Shown: positions 28,545 through 37,264 of the stretch, piece after piece
How positions within the stretch are numbered: position 1 is the stretch's first letter
How the letters are laid out: each line of letters opens with the position of its first letter
Source of the DNA: Burkholderia sp. Bp8992
GTDB taxonomy: Bacteria > Pseudomonadota > Gammaproteobacteria > Burkholderiales > Burkholderiaceae
Length of the DNA stretch: 64,000 nucleotides
Assembly: GCF_003853705.1 (NCBI RefSeq)
Contig: NZ_QTQI01000024.1
Coordinates: 1 to 64,000 of the forward strand
Direction of reading: 5' to 3'
Notes under the pieces: model-generated
Databases searched by the model: none
What the model was told of the DNA's origin: nothing
What the model saw: the letters and a program-made list of their open reading frames with translations, nothing else
Made by a program: the position numbers and the translations under genes

Positions 28545-29557
28545 GCGCGCGCTCCCGGAACCGGCGCGTGCGCATCGATCAGACCTTCGTCGCGCAGCGC
28601 ATCCCATAGCCCTGCCGGCGCGGGCCGCTCGAACCATGCGATGTTCTGCTGCAACTGGGCCACGCTGCGCGCGCCGATCACGCACGACACGACGGCCGGA
28701 TGGCCGAACGGGAACTGCAACGCAGCGGCCGGCAGCGGCACGTCGAAGCGGTTGCACAGCGCGCCGAGCCGTGCCGCCTTGTCGATCACGTCGGCGCTTG
28801 CGTCGGCATAGTTGAACTTGCCGTTGCCGGCGAGCAGGCCGGAGTTGAACACGCCGCCGATCACGACAGCCGTCCCTTCACGGGTACACGCGTCGAGCAG
28901 CGGTTCGAGCGCCGCCTGTTCGAGCAGCGTATAGCGGCCGGCCAGCAGCACCGCATCGAGCGCCGCTTCATTCAGCGCATCGGCGGCGACCTCCCATTCG
29001 TTCACACCGAGACCGAACGCACCGATCTCGCCGCCCGCGCGCAGCGCATCCAGCGCGCGAAACCCGCCGCCGCGCGTCAACTGTTCCCAGTAATGGGCGT
29101 GACGATCGCCATGCGTCATCGCGCCGATGTCGTGCACGTACAGCATGTCGATCCGCGCGAGCCCGAGCCGTTGCTGGCTATCGTCGTGCGAACGCATGAT
29201 GCCGTCGTAGCTGTAATCGTAGAACGGCCGGAACGGCAGCGGCTCGGCCCAGCCGTCGTCGCCCGGACGCACGCTCGCGTCTGCACGCATCAGCCGCCCG
29301 ACCTTCGTGCTGAGCGTGAAGGCGCGGCGCTCGCGCGAGGCGAGCCCCGCCCCCACGCGCCGCTCGGACAACGTGTAGCCGTAATAGGGCGCGGTGTCGA
29401 AATAGCGCAGGCCGGCGGCCCACGCGGCGTCGACGAGCGACGCGGCATCGGCGGCCGCCATCGGGCGATAAAGGCCGCCGAGCTGAGAGCAGCCGAGACC
29501 GAGCGCGGACACCGTCAGCCCGCTGCGCGGCAATGTGCGCGTATCGTTTGCGTTCAT
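28541..29557 (-). CDS. Aldo/keto reductase, probable L-galactose/L-fucose 1-dehydrogenase
   Basis: This 338-residue (beta/alpha)8 enzyme has the family catalytic set D54, Y59, K85 and H142 (RYFDTAPYYG, TLSTKVGR, LYVHDI). It belongs to the D-threo-aldose (L-fucose) dehydrogenase group, which oxidises L-fucose and L-galactose at C1 to lactones. I chose ATG 29557 because it matches the family start; a GTG at 29587 in the same frame is possible. It follows the transporter genes by 73 bp and overlaps the lactonase by 4 bases, the expected order for a sugar oxidised right after uptake. Confidence 0.8.
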   Translation of the reverse strand: MNANDTRTLPRSGLTVSALGLGCSQLGGLYRPMAAADAASLVDAAWAAGLRYFDTAPYYGYTLSERRVGAGLASRERRAFTLSTKVGRLMRADASVRPGDDGWAEPLPFRPFYDYSYDGIMRSHDDSQQRLGLARIDMLYVHDIGAMTHGDRHAHYWEQLTRGGGFRALDALRAGGEIGAFGLGVNEWEVAADALNEAALDAVLLAGRYTLLEQAALEPLLDACTREGTAVVIGGVFNSGLLAGNGKFNYADASADVIDKAARLGALCNRFDVPLPAAALQFPFGHPAVVSCVIGARSVAQLQQNIAWFERPAPAGLWDALRDEGLIDAHAPVPGARA

Positions 29558-29630
29558 GAGTCGTGGCTGGATGCTGAAAAAAGGCACGGCCGCCGGTCGC
29601 CGCCCGCGCGCGGGCGGCAGGCGCGGCCGC

Positions 29631-30578
29631 TCAGTACAGGACGTTCTTCGCCGCCTCCGAATCGAGGTTCTGCTTGTCGACCATCACGACGCCGGTATCG
29701 ATCAGCTTCGGTGCGGGCTTGCGCTCGATGACGTTAAGCGCCGTACGCACGCCCTGGTTCCCCATCTGCCACGAGCCCTGGACGGCGATCGCCTGCACGG
29801 TGCCGTCGCGCACGAAACCCTGCAGGTCCTCGTTGCCGTCGAAACCGATCGCCACCACCTTGCCCGCCTTGCCCGACTGCTTCAGCGCGCGCCCCATCCC
29901 CACCGCGGTCGGCTCGTTCGCACCGAAGATCGCCTTCAGGTCCGGGTTCGCCGACAGCACGTCGGTCGTCTGGTTCAGCGCGGTCGCCATTTGCGATTGC
30001 GAGTAGTACGGGCCGACGACCTGCAGCTTCGAATGACTCGCGATGTACTTGCGGAACCCGCCGACGCGGCTGACCTCGGACCCCGCGCCCGGCACGTACG
30101 ACATGATCGCGATCTTGCCGGACTGCCCGACGCGGTCGATCAGCGCCTTTGCGCACAACTCACCCGCCTTCTCGTTGTCGGTCGACAGGAACGACTGGTA
30201 ATACGGCTTGCCGGCATCCGAGATGGCCGAGTCGATCAGCACGACGGGAATGTGCGCTTCCCACGCCTTCTTGATCGCGGGAACCAGCGCATCGGGATCG
30301 GACGGCGCGAGCACGATGCCCGCCACATGACGCGTGACTGCGTTGTCGACCATGTTGACCTGGCCGCTGATGTCCGACTCGGCCGCCGGCCCCTGGAACG
30401 TCATCGTGTAGCCCTTGGCGCCGTCGAGCGCGGCCTTCGCGCCTTTCTGCACGTTCTGCCAGTAGTTCGAATTGACCGTCTTGACGATCACGGCGATCTC
30501 GCCGCCCGCCGCATACGCGCCGCTGCTGCAGGCCGCGAACAGGCACGCCGAGGCCGCCAGCAGGATGGATTTGTTCAT
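29631..30578 (-). CDS. Sugar ABC transporter, periplasmic binding protein (RbsB type)
   Basis: This 315-residue protein has a signal peptide (MNKSILLAASACLFAACSS; a lipobox-like AAC is also present) and the type I periplasmic-binding fold of the ribose/galactose group. Typical features are IAVIVKTVNSNYWQ near the mature start, IVLAPSDPDALVPAI, and FGANEPTAVGMGRAL. It would deliver a sugar to the permease encoded 42 bp upstream in the same operon. L-galactose or L-fucose is suggested by the enzymes downstream, and nothing in the sequence alone fixes the ligand. Confidence 0.88.
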   Translation of the reverse strand: MNKSILLAASACLFAACSSGAYAAGGEIAVIVKTVNSNYWQNVQKGAKAALDGAKGYTMTFQGPAAESDISGQVNMVDNAVTRHVAGIVLAPSDPDALVPAIKKAWEAHIPVVLIDSAISDAGKPYYQSFLSTDNEKAGELCAKALIDRVGQSGKIAIMSYVPGAGSEVSRVGGFRKYIASHSKLQVVGPYYSQSQMATALNQTTDVLSANPDLKAIFGANEPTAVGMGRALKQSGKAGKVVAIGFDGNEDLQGFVRDGTVQAIAVQGSWQMGNQGVRTALNVIERKPAPKLIDTGVVMVDKQNLDSEAAKNVLY

Positions 30579-30620
30579 GTCTCGCTCCGCTTCTCGTTGG
30601 TAGGGACTGCTTCATGCCGG

Positions 30621-31652
30621 TCAGGGCCGGCGATTGCGCAACTGGTCGATCCAGACCGTGCCCAGGATCACGACGCCGATGATGATCTGCTGGATGAAGC
30701 TCGACACGCCGTTCATGTTCAGGCCGTTGCGCAGCACGCCGATCACGAATGCGCCGATCGCCGTGCCCGAAATCGTCCCGACGCCGCCCATCAGCGACGT
30801 GCCGCCGATGACCGAGCTGGCGATCGCGTCGAGTTCGTACATGACGCCTTCGTTCGGCTGCCCGGTGACGAGCCGCGACATCAGCACGCAGCCGGTCACG
30901 CCCGCGAGCGCGCCGGACAGCACGTAGGTGAACAGCTTCACGCCCTGGACGTTCACGCCCGACAGCCGGGCGGCTTCCGCGTTCGACCCGACCGCGTAGA
31001 TATGGCGGCCGAGCGACGTTCTCGACAGCAGCACGGACACCACGACGAACAGCACGACCATGATCACGACCGGATACGGGATGCCGGGAAAGGTCGTGTC
31101 GGGGAACCCGTCCGCGCCGATGCGCGAGATCCGAAGCAGCGCGCCGTTGCCGAGCGCGCCGAACGCGTCGCCGAGATCCGATACCGGCCGGGCGCCCGTG
31201 ATCTGCAGCGCGATGCCGCGCGCGACGAGCATCATGCCCAGCGTCGCGATGAACGGCGGCAGGCCCATCTGCGTCACGCAGATACCGTTGACGAGCCCGC
31301 ACAGCGCGCCGACCAGGATGCCGGCCGCCATCGCGGCAGGCACCGGCACGCCCGCCTTGACCAGCAGCGCGGCGCACACGCCGGCCAGCGCGAGCACCGA
31401 GCCGACCGACAGGTCGATGCCGCCGGTGATGATCACGCAGGTCGCGGCCACGCCCAGATAGGCGATCGACGTGACCTGCAGGCCGACGGTCATCAGGTTG
31501 TCGACCGAGAAGAACGCCGCGCTCGATATCGAGAACGCGAACACGAGCACGACGAGACTGCCCAGCGCCGCGAACTTCTGGATCAGGTCGCGCCGGCGCT
31601 GTCGCGCCGCCCGCTCGTCGGCCTGGCTGCGATCGGATGTCATTTCAAGCAT
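30621..31652 (-). CDS. Sugar ABC transporter permease (RbsC type)
   Basis: This 343-residue inner-membrane protein has about ten hydrophobic segments and the BPD_transp_2 layout of ribose-type permeases. The conserved GGIDLSVGSVLALAG near residues 77-91 and GALVNGICVTQMGLPPFIATLG-type segment (here GLVNGICVTQMGLPPFIA) are clear. Its start overlaps the end of the ATPase gene by 8 bases, which implies coupled translation. It should form a homodimer with the ATPase below the binding protein. Confidence 0.9.
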   Translation of the reverse strand: MLEMTSDRSQADERAARQRRRDLIQKFAALGSLVVLVFAFSISSAAFFSVDNLMTVGLQVTSIAYLGVAATCVIITGGIDLSVGSVLALAGVCAALLVKAGVPVPAAMAAGILVGALCGLVNGICVTQMGLPPFIATLGMMLVARGIALQITGARPVSDLGDAFGALGNGALLRISRIGADGFPDTTFPGIPYPVVIMVVLFVVVSVLLSRTSLGRHIYAVGSNAEAARLSGVNVQGVKLFTYVLSGALAGVTGCVLMSRLVTGQPNEGVMYELDAIASSVIGGTSLMGGVGTISGTAIGAFVIGVLRNGLNMNGVSSFIQQIIIGVVILGTVWIDQLRNRRP

Positions 31653-33189
31653 GGGAACGCCCCGACGCGTAATGCATGATCTCCTCCTGACTGGTGTGTT
31701 GGGTGTCGAGAAATGCGGTCAAGCGACCTTCGTGAAAAACGGCGATCCGGTCGGTCATGCCGAGCAGTTCCGGCAGCTCCGAACTGATCAGCACCACGCC
31801 GACGCCGTCGGCAGCGAGCCGGTCCATCAGCCCGTAGATCGCGAATTTCGCGCCGACGTCGATGCCGCGCGTCGGCTCGTCGAAGAACAGGATCTTCGAG
31901 CCGCGATAGAGCCATTTGCCGATGACGACCTTCTGCTGGTTGCCGCCGGACAGGTTGCGCACGCGCTGGTGCACGGACGGCGTGCGGATCGCGAGGTCCT
32001 GCACGTAGCGGCGCGCCACGTCGAGTTCGTCGTCGAAGCGCAGGAATCCGAAGCGCGATGCGATGCCGCGCACGTTCGCGAGCGTGAGGTTCGCCGCGAC
32101 GGGCATCGGCAGCGCGAGCCCCTCCTTCTTGCGGTCTTCCGACAGATACGCGATGCCGTGCCGGATCGCCTCGCGCGGCGAGCGGATCGTCACGGGGCGG
32201 CCGTGCAGCGCGATCGTGCCGCCGTCGGGGCGATCCGCGCCGAAGATCGCGCGTGCGATCTCGGTGCGGCCGGCGCCCATCAATCCTGCGAAACCGAGGA
32301 TCTCGCCGCGGCGCAGCGCGAACGACACCGGCCCGAACACGCCGTCGCGGCGCAGTTCCCGCACGTCGAGCAGCACGTCGTCCGTCGGCACCGATTGCCG
32401 CGACGGGTACGCGTCGTCGAGCGTCCGACCGACCATGCGCGCGACGATGTCGTCGATGCTCACGTCGGCGAAATCGTCCGTCGAGATGTGGCGCCCGTCG
32501 CGCAGCACCGTCACGCGATCGACGATCTGCGCCATTTCGTCGAGCCGGTGCGAGATGTACAGGATCGCCGCGCCGTCGGCGCGCAGTTCCTCGATGATGC
32601 GAAACAGCTGCACCGTTTCGGCTTCCGTCAGCGACGACGTGGGCTCGTCCATGATCAGCACGCGCGCGTCGTGCGACAGCGCCTTCGCGATCTCGACCAT
32701 CTGCTGCTGCGCGATGGACAGCACGCCGACCTTCGTCGTCGGCGCGACATTCAGGCCGATTCGCGCGATGCAGCGCGCCGCATCCGCGTTCATGCGTTTC
32801 GTATCGACGAACGGCCCGCGCCGCGGCTCGCGCGCGAGGAACAGGTTCTCCGCCACGCTCAGGTGCGGGACGAGATTGAGTTCCTGGTGAATGATCGCGA
32901 TGCCCGCCGCCTGCGCTTCGGAAGCCGAACGAAACTGCACCGGCGCGCCGCGATAGTGGACGGCGCCCTCGTCGGGCAGGTACTGGCCGCTGATGATCTT
33001 CATCAGCGTGGACTTTCCCGCGCCGTTTTCGCCGCACACCGCATGCACCTCGCCGCGGCGCAGGTCGAGGCGAATCCCGTCGAGCGCGAGGACGCCCGGG
33101 AAACGCTTGCGAATCCCTTCCAGGCGCAGGATCTCCCGGTCCGCTTCGTCCTGCGCGGTCTCACCAGGCAGATTGCGAGGCATTGCCAT
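31645..33189 (-). CDS. Sugar ABC transporter ATP-binding protein (RbsA type, two ATPase domains)
   Basis: This 514-residue tandem ATPase has a first domain with Walker A GENGAGKST and Walker B VLIMDEPTSS. The second domain lacks a canonical Walker A (GLMGAGRTE) but has the signature LSGGNQQK and ILFFDEPTRGID, the normal asymmetry of RbsA-type proteins. The start at 33189 follows AAGGAGA six bases away; the open frame reaches 33276 without support. It is the first gene of the eight-gene operon. Its upstream region faces a FadR-type regulator and carries two copies of an operator-like sequence. Confidence 0.92.
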   Translation of the reverse strand: MAMPRNLPGETAQDEADREILRLEGIRKRFPGVLALDGIRLDLRRGEVHAVCGENGAGKSTLMKIISGQYLPDEGAVHYRGAPVQFRSASEAQAAGIAIIHQELNLVPHLSVAENLFLAREPRRGPFVDTKRMNADAARCIARIGLNVAPTTKVGVLSIAQQQMVEIAKALSHDARVLIMDEPTSSLTEAETVQLFRIIEELRADGAAILYISHRLDEMAQIVDRVTVLRDGRHISTDDFADVSIDDIVARMVGRTLDDAYPSRQSVPTDDVLLDVRELRRDGVFGPVSFALRRGEILGFAGLMGAGRTEIARAIFGADRPDGGTIALHGRPVTIRSPREAIRHGIAYLSEDRKKEGLALPMPVAANLTLANVRGIASRFGFLRFDDELDVARRYVQDLAIRTPSVHQRVRNLSGGNQQKVVIGKWLYRGSKILFFDEPTRGIDVGAKFAIYGLMDRLAADGVGVVLISSELPELLGMTDRIAVFHEGRLTAFLDTQHTSQEEIMHYASGRSHA

Positions 33190-33225
33190 TGCGTCTCCTT
33201 TGGGGCGGATCGACCTCGGCTTCGC

Positions 33226-33281
33226 TTGGTCAGTCCAATTTGGATGAATTACAGCAATCAAACCAATTTTGGTCAAGCCAA
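33226..33281. promoter_or_regulatory. Paired operator-like sites, UxuR/ExuR type
   Basis: TTGGTCAGTCCAATTT starts at 33226 and TTGGTCAAGCCAATTT at 33269. Each is an interrupted palindrome TTGG-N5-CCAA, and the copies are 43 bp apart, close to four turns. A further CCAATTTTGG palindrome lies at 33263-33272. The E. coli hexuronate regulators bind ATTGGTATACCAAT-like sites, so binding by the adjacent FadR-family protein is likely. Confidence 0.65.
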
Positions 33282-33423
33282 TTTAACTATTCGCATCCGA
33301 TCTTACCAATAGTGAAAACCCGGACATCCGGACGAACCCGCCGCCGCAAGGGGCGATGTGATGGGCGTGATAGACTCCGCGACACGCGCTTGCGCCCAAA
33401 GCGCATTGATCCCTATCAATCGG

Positions 33424-34131
33424 ATGAAATCGACAGAACCCAAGCGGCTTTACCAATCGGTCGCGGCCCAGATCGTCGCGTTGATTCGTCAGGGCGAATT
33501 CGCGATCGGCGAGCGCCTGCCGCCCGAGCGCGAGCTGGCGCTGACGCTCGGCGTATCGCGCCCGTCGCTGCGCGAGGCGCTGATCGCGCTCGAAATCGGC
33601 GGGCAGATCGAAATCCGGATGGGCTCCGGTGTCTATGTGCGCGACACGGCGGCCGACGACGTCGGCACGATGGTCACGCTCGGCGACAGTCCGTCGGAAT
33701 TGATGCAGGCCCGCGCGGCCGTCGAAGGCAGCGTGGCCGCGCTGGCCGCCGCGCGGATGACGGCCGCGATGCTCGACCGCCTGCGCCGCACGGTGCAGCG
33801 CATGAAGCGGCTAGCGGAGGCCGGCAAGTCCCCCGTCGAAGCCGACCGGCAGTTCCACATGCTGATCGCGGAAGCCGCCGGCAATTCGGTGCTCACGCGC
33901 TTCGTCGGCGAGCTGTTCGACAGCCGCCACGATCCGATCGCGACCGCGATGCGCGGCCACGCGGAAAATCCTCAGACCTGGACCGCCGCCGTGCGCGAGC
34001 ACGAGGACGTGCTGCTCGCGCTGCAGGCCGGCGACCCGATCGCGGCCCAGACGGCCATCCGCGCGCATCTTCGCGCGTCCGAAGCGCGCTGGATCGAGGG
34101 CGGGCTGAAAGCCGATCCCGATCCGGATTGA
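33424..34131 (+). CDS. GntR/FadR-family regulator of the sugar-acid operon
   Basis: This 235-residue regulator has a winged HTH (KRLYQSVAAQIVALIRQGEF, then GERLPPERELALTLGVSRPSLREAL) and an all-helical FCD effector domain with its metal-binding His/Asp positions (DRQFHMLI). FCD proteins such as UxuR and ExuR bind sugar acids. It is divergent from the ABC/enzyme operon, whose control region has paired TTGG-N5-CCAA sites. Control of that operon with a hexuronate or aldonate as ligand is therefore likely. ATG 33424 gives the usual family length; the open frame extends to 33358. Confidence 0.85.
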   Translation: MKSTEPKRLYQSVAAQIVALIRQGEFAIGERLPPERELALTLGVSRPSLREALIALEIGGQIEIRMGSGVYVRDTAADDVGTMVTLGDSPSELMQARAAVEGSVAALAAARMTAAMLDRLRRTVQRMKRLAEAGKSPVEADRQFHMLIAEAAGNSVLTRFVGELFDSRHDPIATAMRGHAENPQTWTAAVREHEDVLLALQAGDPIAAQTAIRAHLRASEARWIEGGLKADPDPD

Positions 34132-34155
34132 CCGCGCACGGGTCCCGGCAACGCG

Positions 34156-35484
34156 CTATTCAGCGCCTTGCAACGCTGCCCGTTCGCTGGCCCTACGGCG
34201 CGGCGGCAGCGTGCGCGGCACCAGGCGCGTCACCAGCACCGAGCCGACCACCAGCAGCCCCGCAACCACCGCGAGCCCGGCATACGGCGCGCCGGTACGC
34301 GCGAACAGGACGCCGACCAGCCACGAACTGAACGCGCCGCCGAGCGAACCCAGCATGCTGATCACCGCGATGCCCGCCGCTGCCGCCCGGCCCGTCAGTT
34401 GGGCAGCCGGAATCGTCCAGAAAACGATCGGCACGGTGAACGCGCACAGCTGCGCGATCGCCAGCAAGGTCACGGTGATCCACACATGGCCGACCGAGAA
34501 GCGCAGGAGCAGCAGACTGCACGCGGTGACGAGCATGCAGACCACGGTATGCCACCGGCGCTCGCCGTATTGGTCGGAACTCCATGCGATCGCCACGTTG
34601 CCGATCATCGTGAATACGGAAATCAGTCCGGACAACCAACCGATTCCGGTGACGCTCGCCACCCCGGCCGATTTCAGCACCGTGGGCGACCAGAACGTCA
34701 CCGTACCCATCCCGACGTAGACGCAGAAATAGATCGCCGCAAACCCGAGCACGCGACCGTTGCGAACGATGTCGAGCACGCCGACCCGGCCATGGCCGAC
34801 CACGGCCGAGGCCCGCTCCGCGTCCAGATCGCGCAAGAGCGCCTGCCGGTCCGCAGGCGACAGCCATGCCGCCTGTTCCGGCCGGTCGCTCAGCATCAGC
34901 GGCGCGACCAGCCCGAGCGCGATGGCCGGCAATCCCTCGATCAGAAACAGCCACTGCCATCCGCGTAACCCCATCGCGTCCTGCAGGTGCGCCATGATCC
35001 AGCCGGACAATGGTCCGCCGATCATCCCGGCGACGGGAACGGCGAGCAGCAGCACGCTGTTGACCCGGGCGCGCACCGTATCCGGAAACCAGTACGACAG
35101 GTACAGGATCAGGCCCGGAAAGAAGCCGGCCTCGGCGGCGCCGAGCAGAAAGCGCACCACGTACAGTGACACGCTGCCGGTCACGAACATCTGCGCCACC
35201 GTGCAAAGGCCCCACAGCACCATGATTCGCATCAGCGTGCGGCGCGCGCCGATGCGCGCCAGCACGAGATTGCTCGGCACCTCGAATGCGGCGTAACTGA
35301 TGAAGAAGATGGCCGTCGCGGAGCCGAATACGGCTTCGCTCAAGCCGAGGTCCTGCAGGAACTGCAGCTTGGCGAACCCGATGTTGACGCGGTCGATGAA
35401 ATTGACGACGTAGCAGAGGAACAGAAACGGAATCACGCGCAGCGCGATCCGACGATACAACAAGGCAGGGGGTGACTCGGACAT
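34156..35484 (-). CDS. MFS transporter, anion:cation symporter family
   Basis: This 442-residue, 12-helix ACS-family carrier has FIDRVNIGFAKLQFLQDL in helix 1, the R-x-L-L-G-x-x-E-A-G-F-F-P-G helix-4 motif (FLLGAAEAGFFPGLILYLSYWFP), and GWQWLFLIEGLPA. I chose the start at 35484, behind GGGAG. It is convergent with the FadR-type gene and stands alone on its strand. Its promoter region carries the palindrome AAATCCCG-N5-CGGGATTT (35547-35567), which recurs only before the nine-gene operon ending at 55190. It may therefore import that pathway's substrate, probably an aromatic or other organic acid. That is inference. Confidence 0.83.
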   Translation of the reverse strand: MSESPPALLYRRIALRVIPFLFLCYVVNFIDRVNIGFAKLQFLQDLGLSEAVFGSATAIFFISYAAFEVPSNLVLARIGARRTLMRIMVLWGLCTVAQMFVTGSVSLYVVRFLLGAAEAGFFPGLILYLSYWFPDTVRARVNSVLLLAVPVAGMIGGPLSGWIMAHLQDAMGLRGWQWLFLIEGLPAIALGLVAPLMLSDRPEQAAWLSPADRQALLRDLDAERASAVVGHGRVGVLDIVRNGRVLGFAAIYFCVYVGMGTVTFWSPTVLKSAGVASVTGIGWLSGLISVFTMIGNVAIAWSSDQYGERRWHTVVCMLVTACSLLLLRFSVGHVWITVTLLAIAQLCAFTVPIVFWTIPAAQLTGRAAAAGIAVISMLGSLGGAFSSWLVGVLFARTGAPYAGLAVVAGLLVVGSVLVTRLVPRTLPPRRRASERAALQGAE

Positions 35485-36030
35485 GGACCGCTCCCGGTAT
35501 GTGGACATGCGTCACGAGCAAGCGAGGCGTTGCGAGGCAATTATACAAATCCCGTATTTCGGGATTTATTGGCAGTTAACACGAGAGAAGCCGCCGGGCG
35601 CCGACCAGGCCATTCCGTCGATCTAAATTCGTCAGAATTGTAAGATAATTATGAAATTCCTTGATCGCTCGGACGACTATGCCCTCATCGCAAGGTATCT
35701 CGCGACACCCTATGTATACCCCACCTCAAAAATAAATATAATCCCTTATAATGAGATTTATAAAAACAGATCGCCAACGACGGTCGTGTGTCGATATCGC
35801 CCGGTACCCCCGGATTTCTTTCGGTTCGGTTACGCACCGTCGCCTTTCGCGGCGTGCTCGCTCGACGCGCGCCAACGGGGTTTTCGAACGCGTCACCCGG
35901 TGTTTTTTTTCTGCATATGATCGTCGGCAGCCCTGGCCGCGTTGCATGGCGCCTTCGGAAGCCATCCAGCGGACAGCATGAACCGGCCTCAGCCGGCATC
36001 GAATTTGAGACGGAATGCATTAGCAACGCC
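35485..36030. other. AT-rich divergent promoter region
   Basis: These 546 bases separate the minus-strand MFS gene and the plus-strand AraC gene. They contain the AATCCCG palindrome near the MFS end and an unusually AT-rich stretch at about 35720-35770, where promoters for one or both genes probably lie. Short open frames here, including 89 codons from 35651, have no family features and I do not count them as genes. Confidence 0.5.
35547..35567. promoter_or_regulatory. Palindromic operator copy A (AATCCCG-N5-CGGGATT)
   Basis: AAATCCCG and CGGGATTT flank a 5-base spacer in a perfect 8-5-8 inverted repeat, 63 bp before the MFS start. The same 7-base arms and spacer length occur at 55230-55248. 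A dimeric regulator, perhaps the IclR protein at 45326-46054, is the likely binder. Confidence 0.65.
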
Positions 36031-36975
36031 ATGAACCTGCACGCTGAAACACTGTGCTTCTCGGATGTGTTCCTCCATTCCCAGGCGATCGTGAACTGGT
36101 CGCAGCACTACGACCAGATCAGTCCGGGCACCGCGACGACCACACTGCGCCAGGTCGCCGGCCAGCGTTTCCACGTCTTTCGCGAACGCATCAACCAGCG
36201 CGTGATGCAGCACGGCCTCGCGCCGCGCGACCGGCTCTGCTTCGCGCTGCCGATCGCCAGCGCGGTCGCGCCCGTGGTCCAGGGGCGCGCCGTCGAGCGC
36301 CCGAGCCTGCTGACCCTGCGCGGCGGCGAGGAGTTCGTCGCCCATCTGCCGTGCGACACCGAGGTGCTCGCCTTCACGATCGACCGCACGCTCACGGCCG
36401 ATCGCGAACTGGACGAACTCGCGAACCTGCCCGCACGCATCCTGAAGCAGCCGGTGCTCCCGATCTCGCCCGCACGCTACGGCAATGCACTGGACGGCCT
36501 CGAGCGCGTGCTTTGCCAGGCGCTCGACAGCGGCTCGCTCACCGCGCGCGATGCGTTCGACGAACGCGTGCTCGCGCACAGTGTCGTCGGCATCCTGCTC
36601 GATCTCGTGCAGTCCGACGACCCGGATGCCGGCGCGCTGCCGTCGGCCTCGACGCAGAGCTACATCGTGCGCCGCAGCCAGGAAATCGCGCTGGAATGCG
36701 ACGACGTGCCGACGGTCATCGATCTCTGTCACCACCTCCGAATCAGCCGCCGCACGCTGCAATACAGCTTCCAGAACGTGGTCGGCACCACGCCGACCGC
36801 CTACCTGCGCTCGATCCGGCTGAACGCCGTGCGCCGCTTCCTGATGACGACGCCCGACACGATGCGGATCGGCGACGCGGCAGCGCAATTCGGCTTTTGC
36901 CACTTCGGACGCTTCTCCGCGTACTACCACCAGCATTTCCACGAGTTGCCGTCGCACACCCCGCGCCTGAGCTGA
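36031..36975 (+). CDS. AraC-family regulator (EutR/FeaR-like)
   Basis: This 314-residue protein has a C-terminal AraC double HTH (DLCHHLRISRRTLQYSFQNV, then IGDAAAQFGFCHFGRFSAYYHQHFHELP) and an N-terminal sensor domain of the type seen in regulators of ethanolamine and amine catabolism. It precedes an amino acid/amine permease, an aldehyde dehydrogenase and an aminotransferase, all on the same strand, and is likely their activator. A shared sequence before the permease and the dehydrogenase (37037 and 38833) could be its binding site. ATG 36031 begins the family-like part; the longer upstream frame is not supported. Confidence 0.82.
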   Translation: MNLHAETLCFSDVFLHSQAIVNWSQHYDQISPGTATTTLRQVAGQRFHVFRERINQRVMQHGLAPRDRLCFALPIASAVAPVVQGRAVERPSLLTLRGGEEFVAHLPCDTEVLAFTIDRTLTADRELDELANLPARILKQPVLPISPARYGNALDGLERVLCQALDSGSLTARDAFDERVLAHSVVGILLDLVQSDDPDAGALPSASTQSYIVRRSQEIALECDDVPTVIDLCHHLRISRRTLQYSFQNVVGTTPTAYLRSIRLNAVRRFLMTTPDTMRIGDAAAQFGFCHFGRFSAYYHQHFHELPSHTPRLS

Positions 36976-37036
36976 GCCCCCCCGGACGCATGGCGGCGTC
37001 GCATCCGGGTAATCCCCTGCCGCCCCCGCGCATGCG

Positions 37037-37065
37037 GATTGCCGATTACGGACAACGCCCGTTTT
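37037..37065 (+). promoter_or_regulatory. Shared upstream element before the permease (copy 1)
   Basis: GATTGCCGATTACGGACAA, then CGCCCGTTTT, recurs with few changes at 38833-38863. The first 19 bases match at 17 positions. It lies 200 bp before the permease start. A binding site for the adjacent AraC protein is the likely reading. Confidence 0.5.
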
Positions 37066-37264
37066 TTCGGCACCGTAAATTTTGTCGTCGGCCCTGCTCG
37101 CATGCGCGCTGCACCGCATCGAGCGGCCGTCCAAGCGCATACCCGTGTCGTCGACGAAGGTCGGCATCGATTGCCGGCTCGTCAGGATCGGCCGCGGCAC
37201 GGGGATATCGATCAGGCATGCCGGTGTCGACTCCTGACGGACGAGCCGGCCAGCGGGACCACTC

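Noticed and set aside
35651-35920. An 89-codon plus-strand frame in the MFS-AraC gap
   Set aside because: No ribosome site, no recognisable domain, and it runs through the AT-rich promoter stretch. A chance frame is more likely than a gene.
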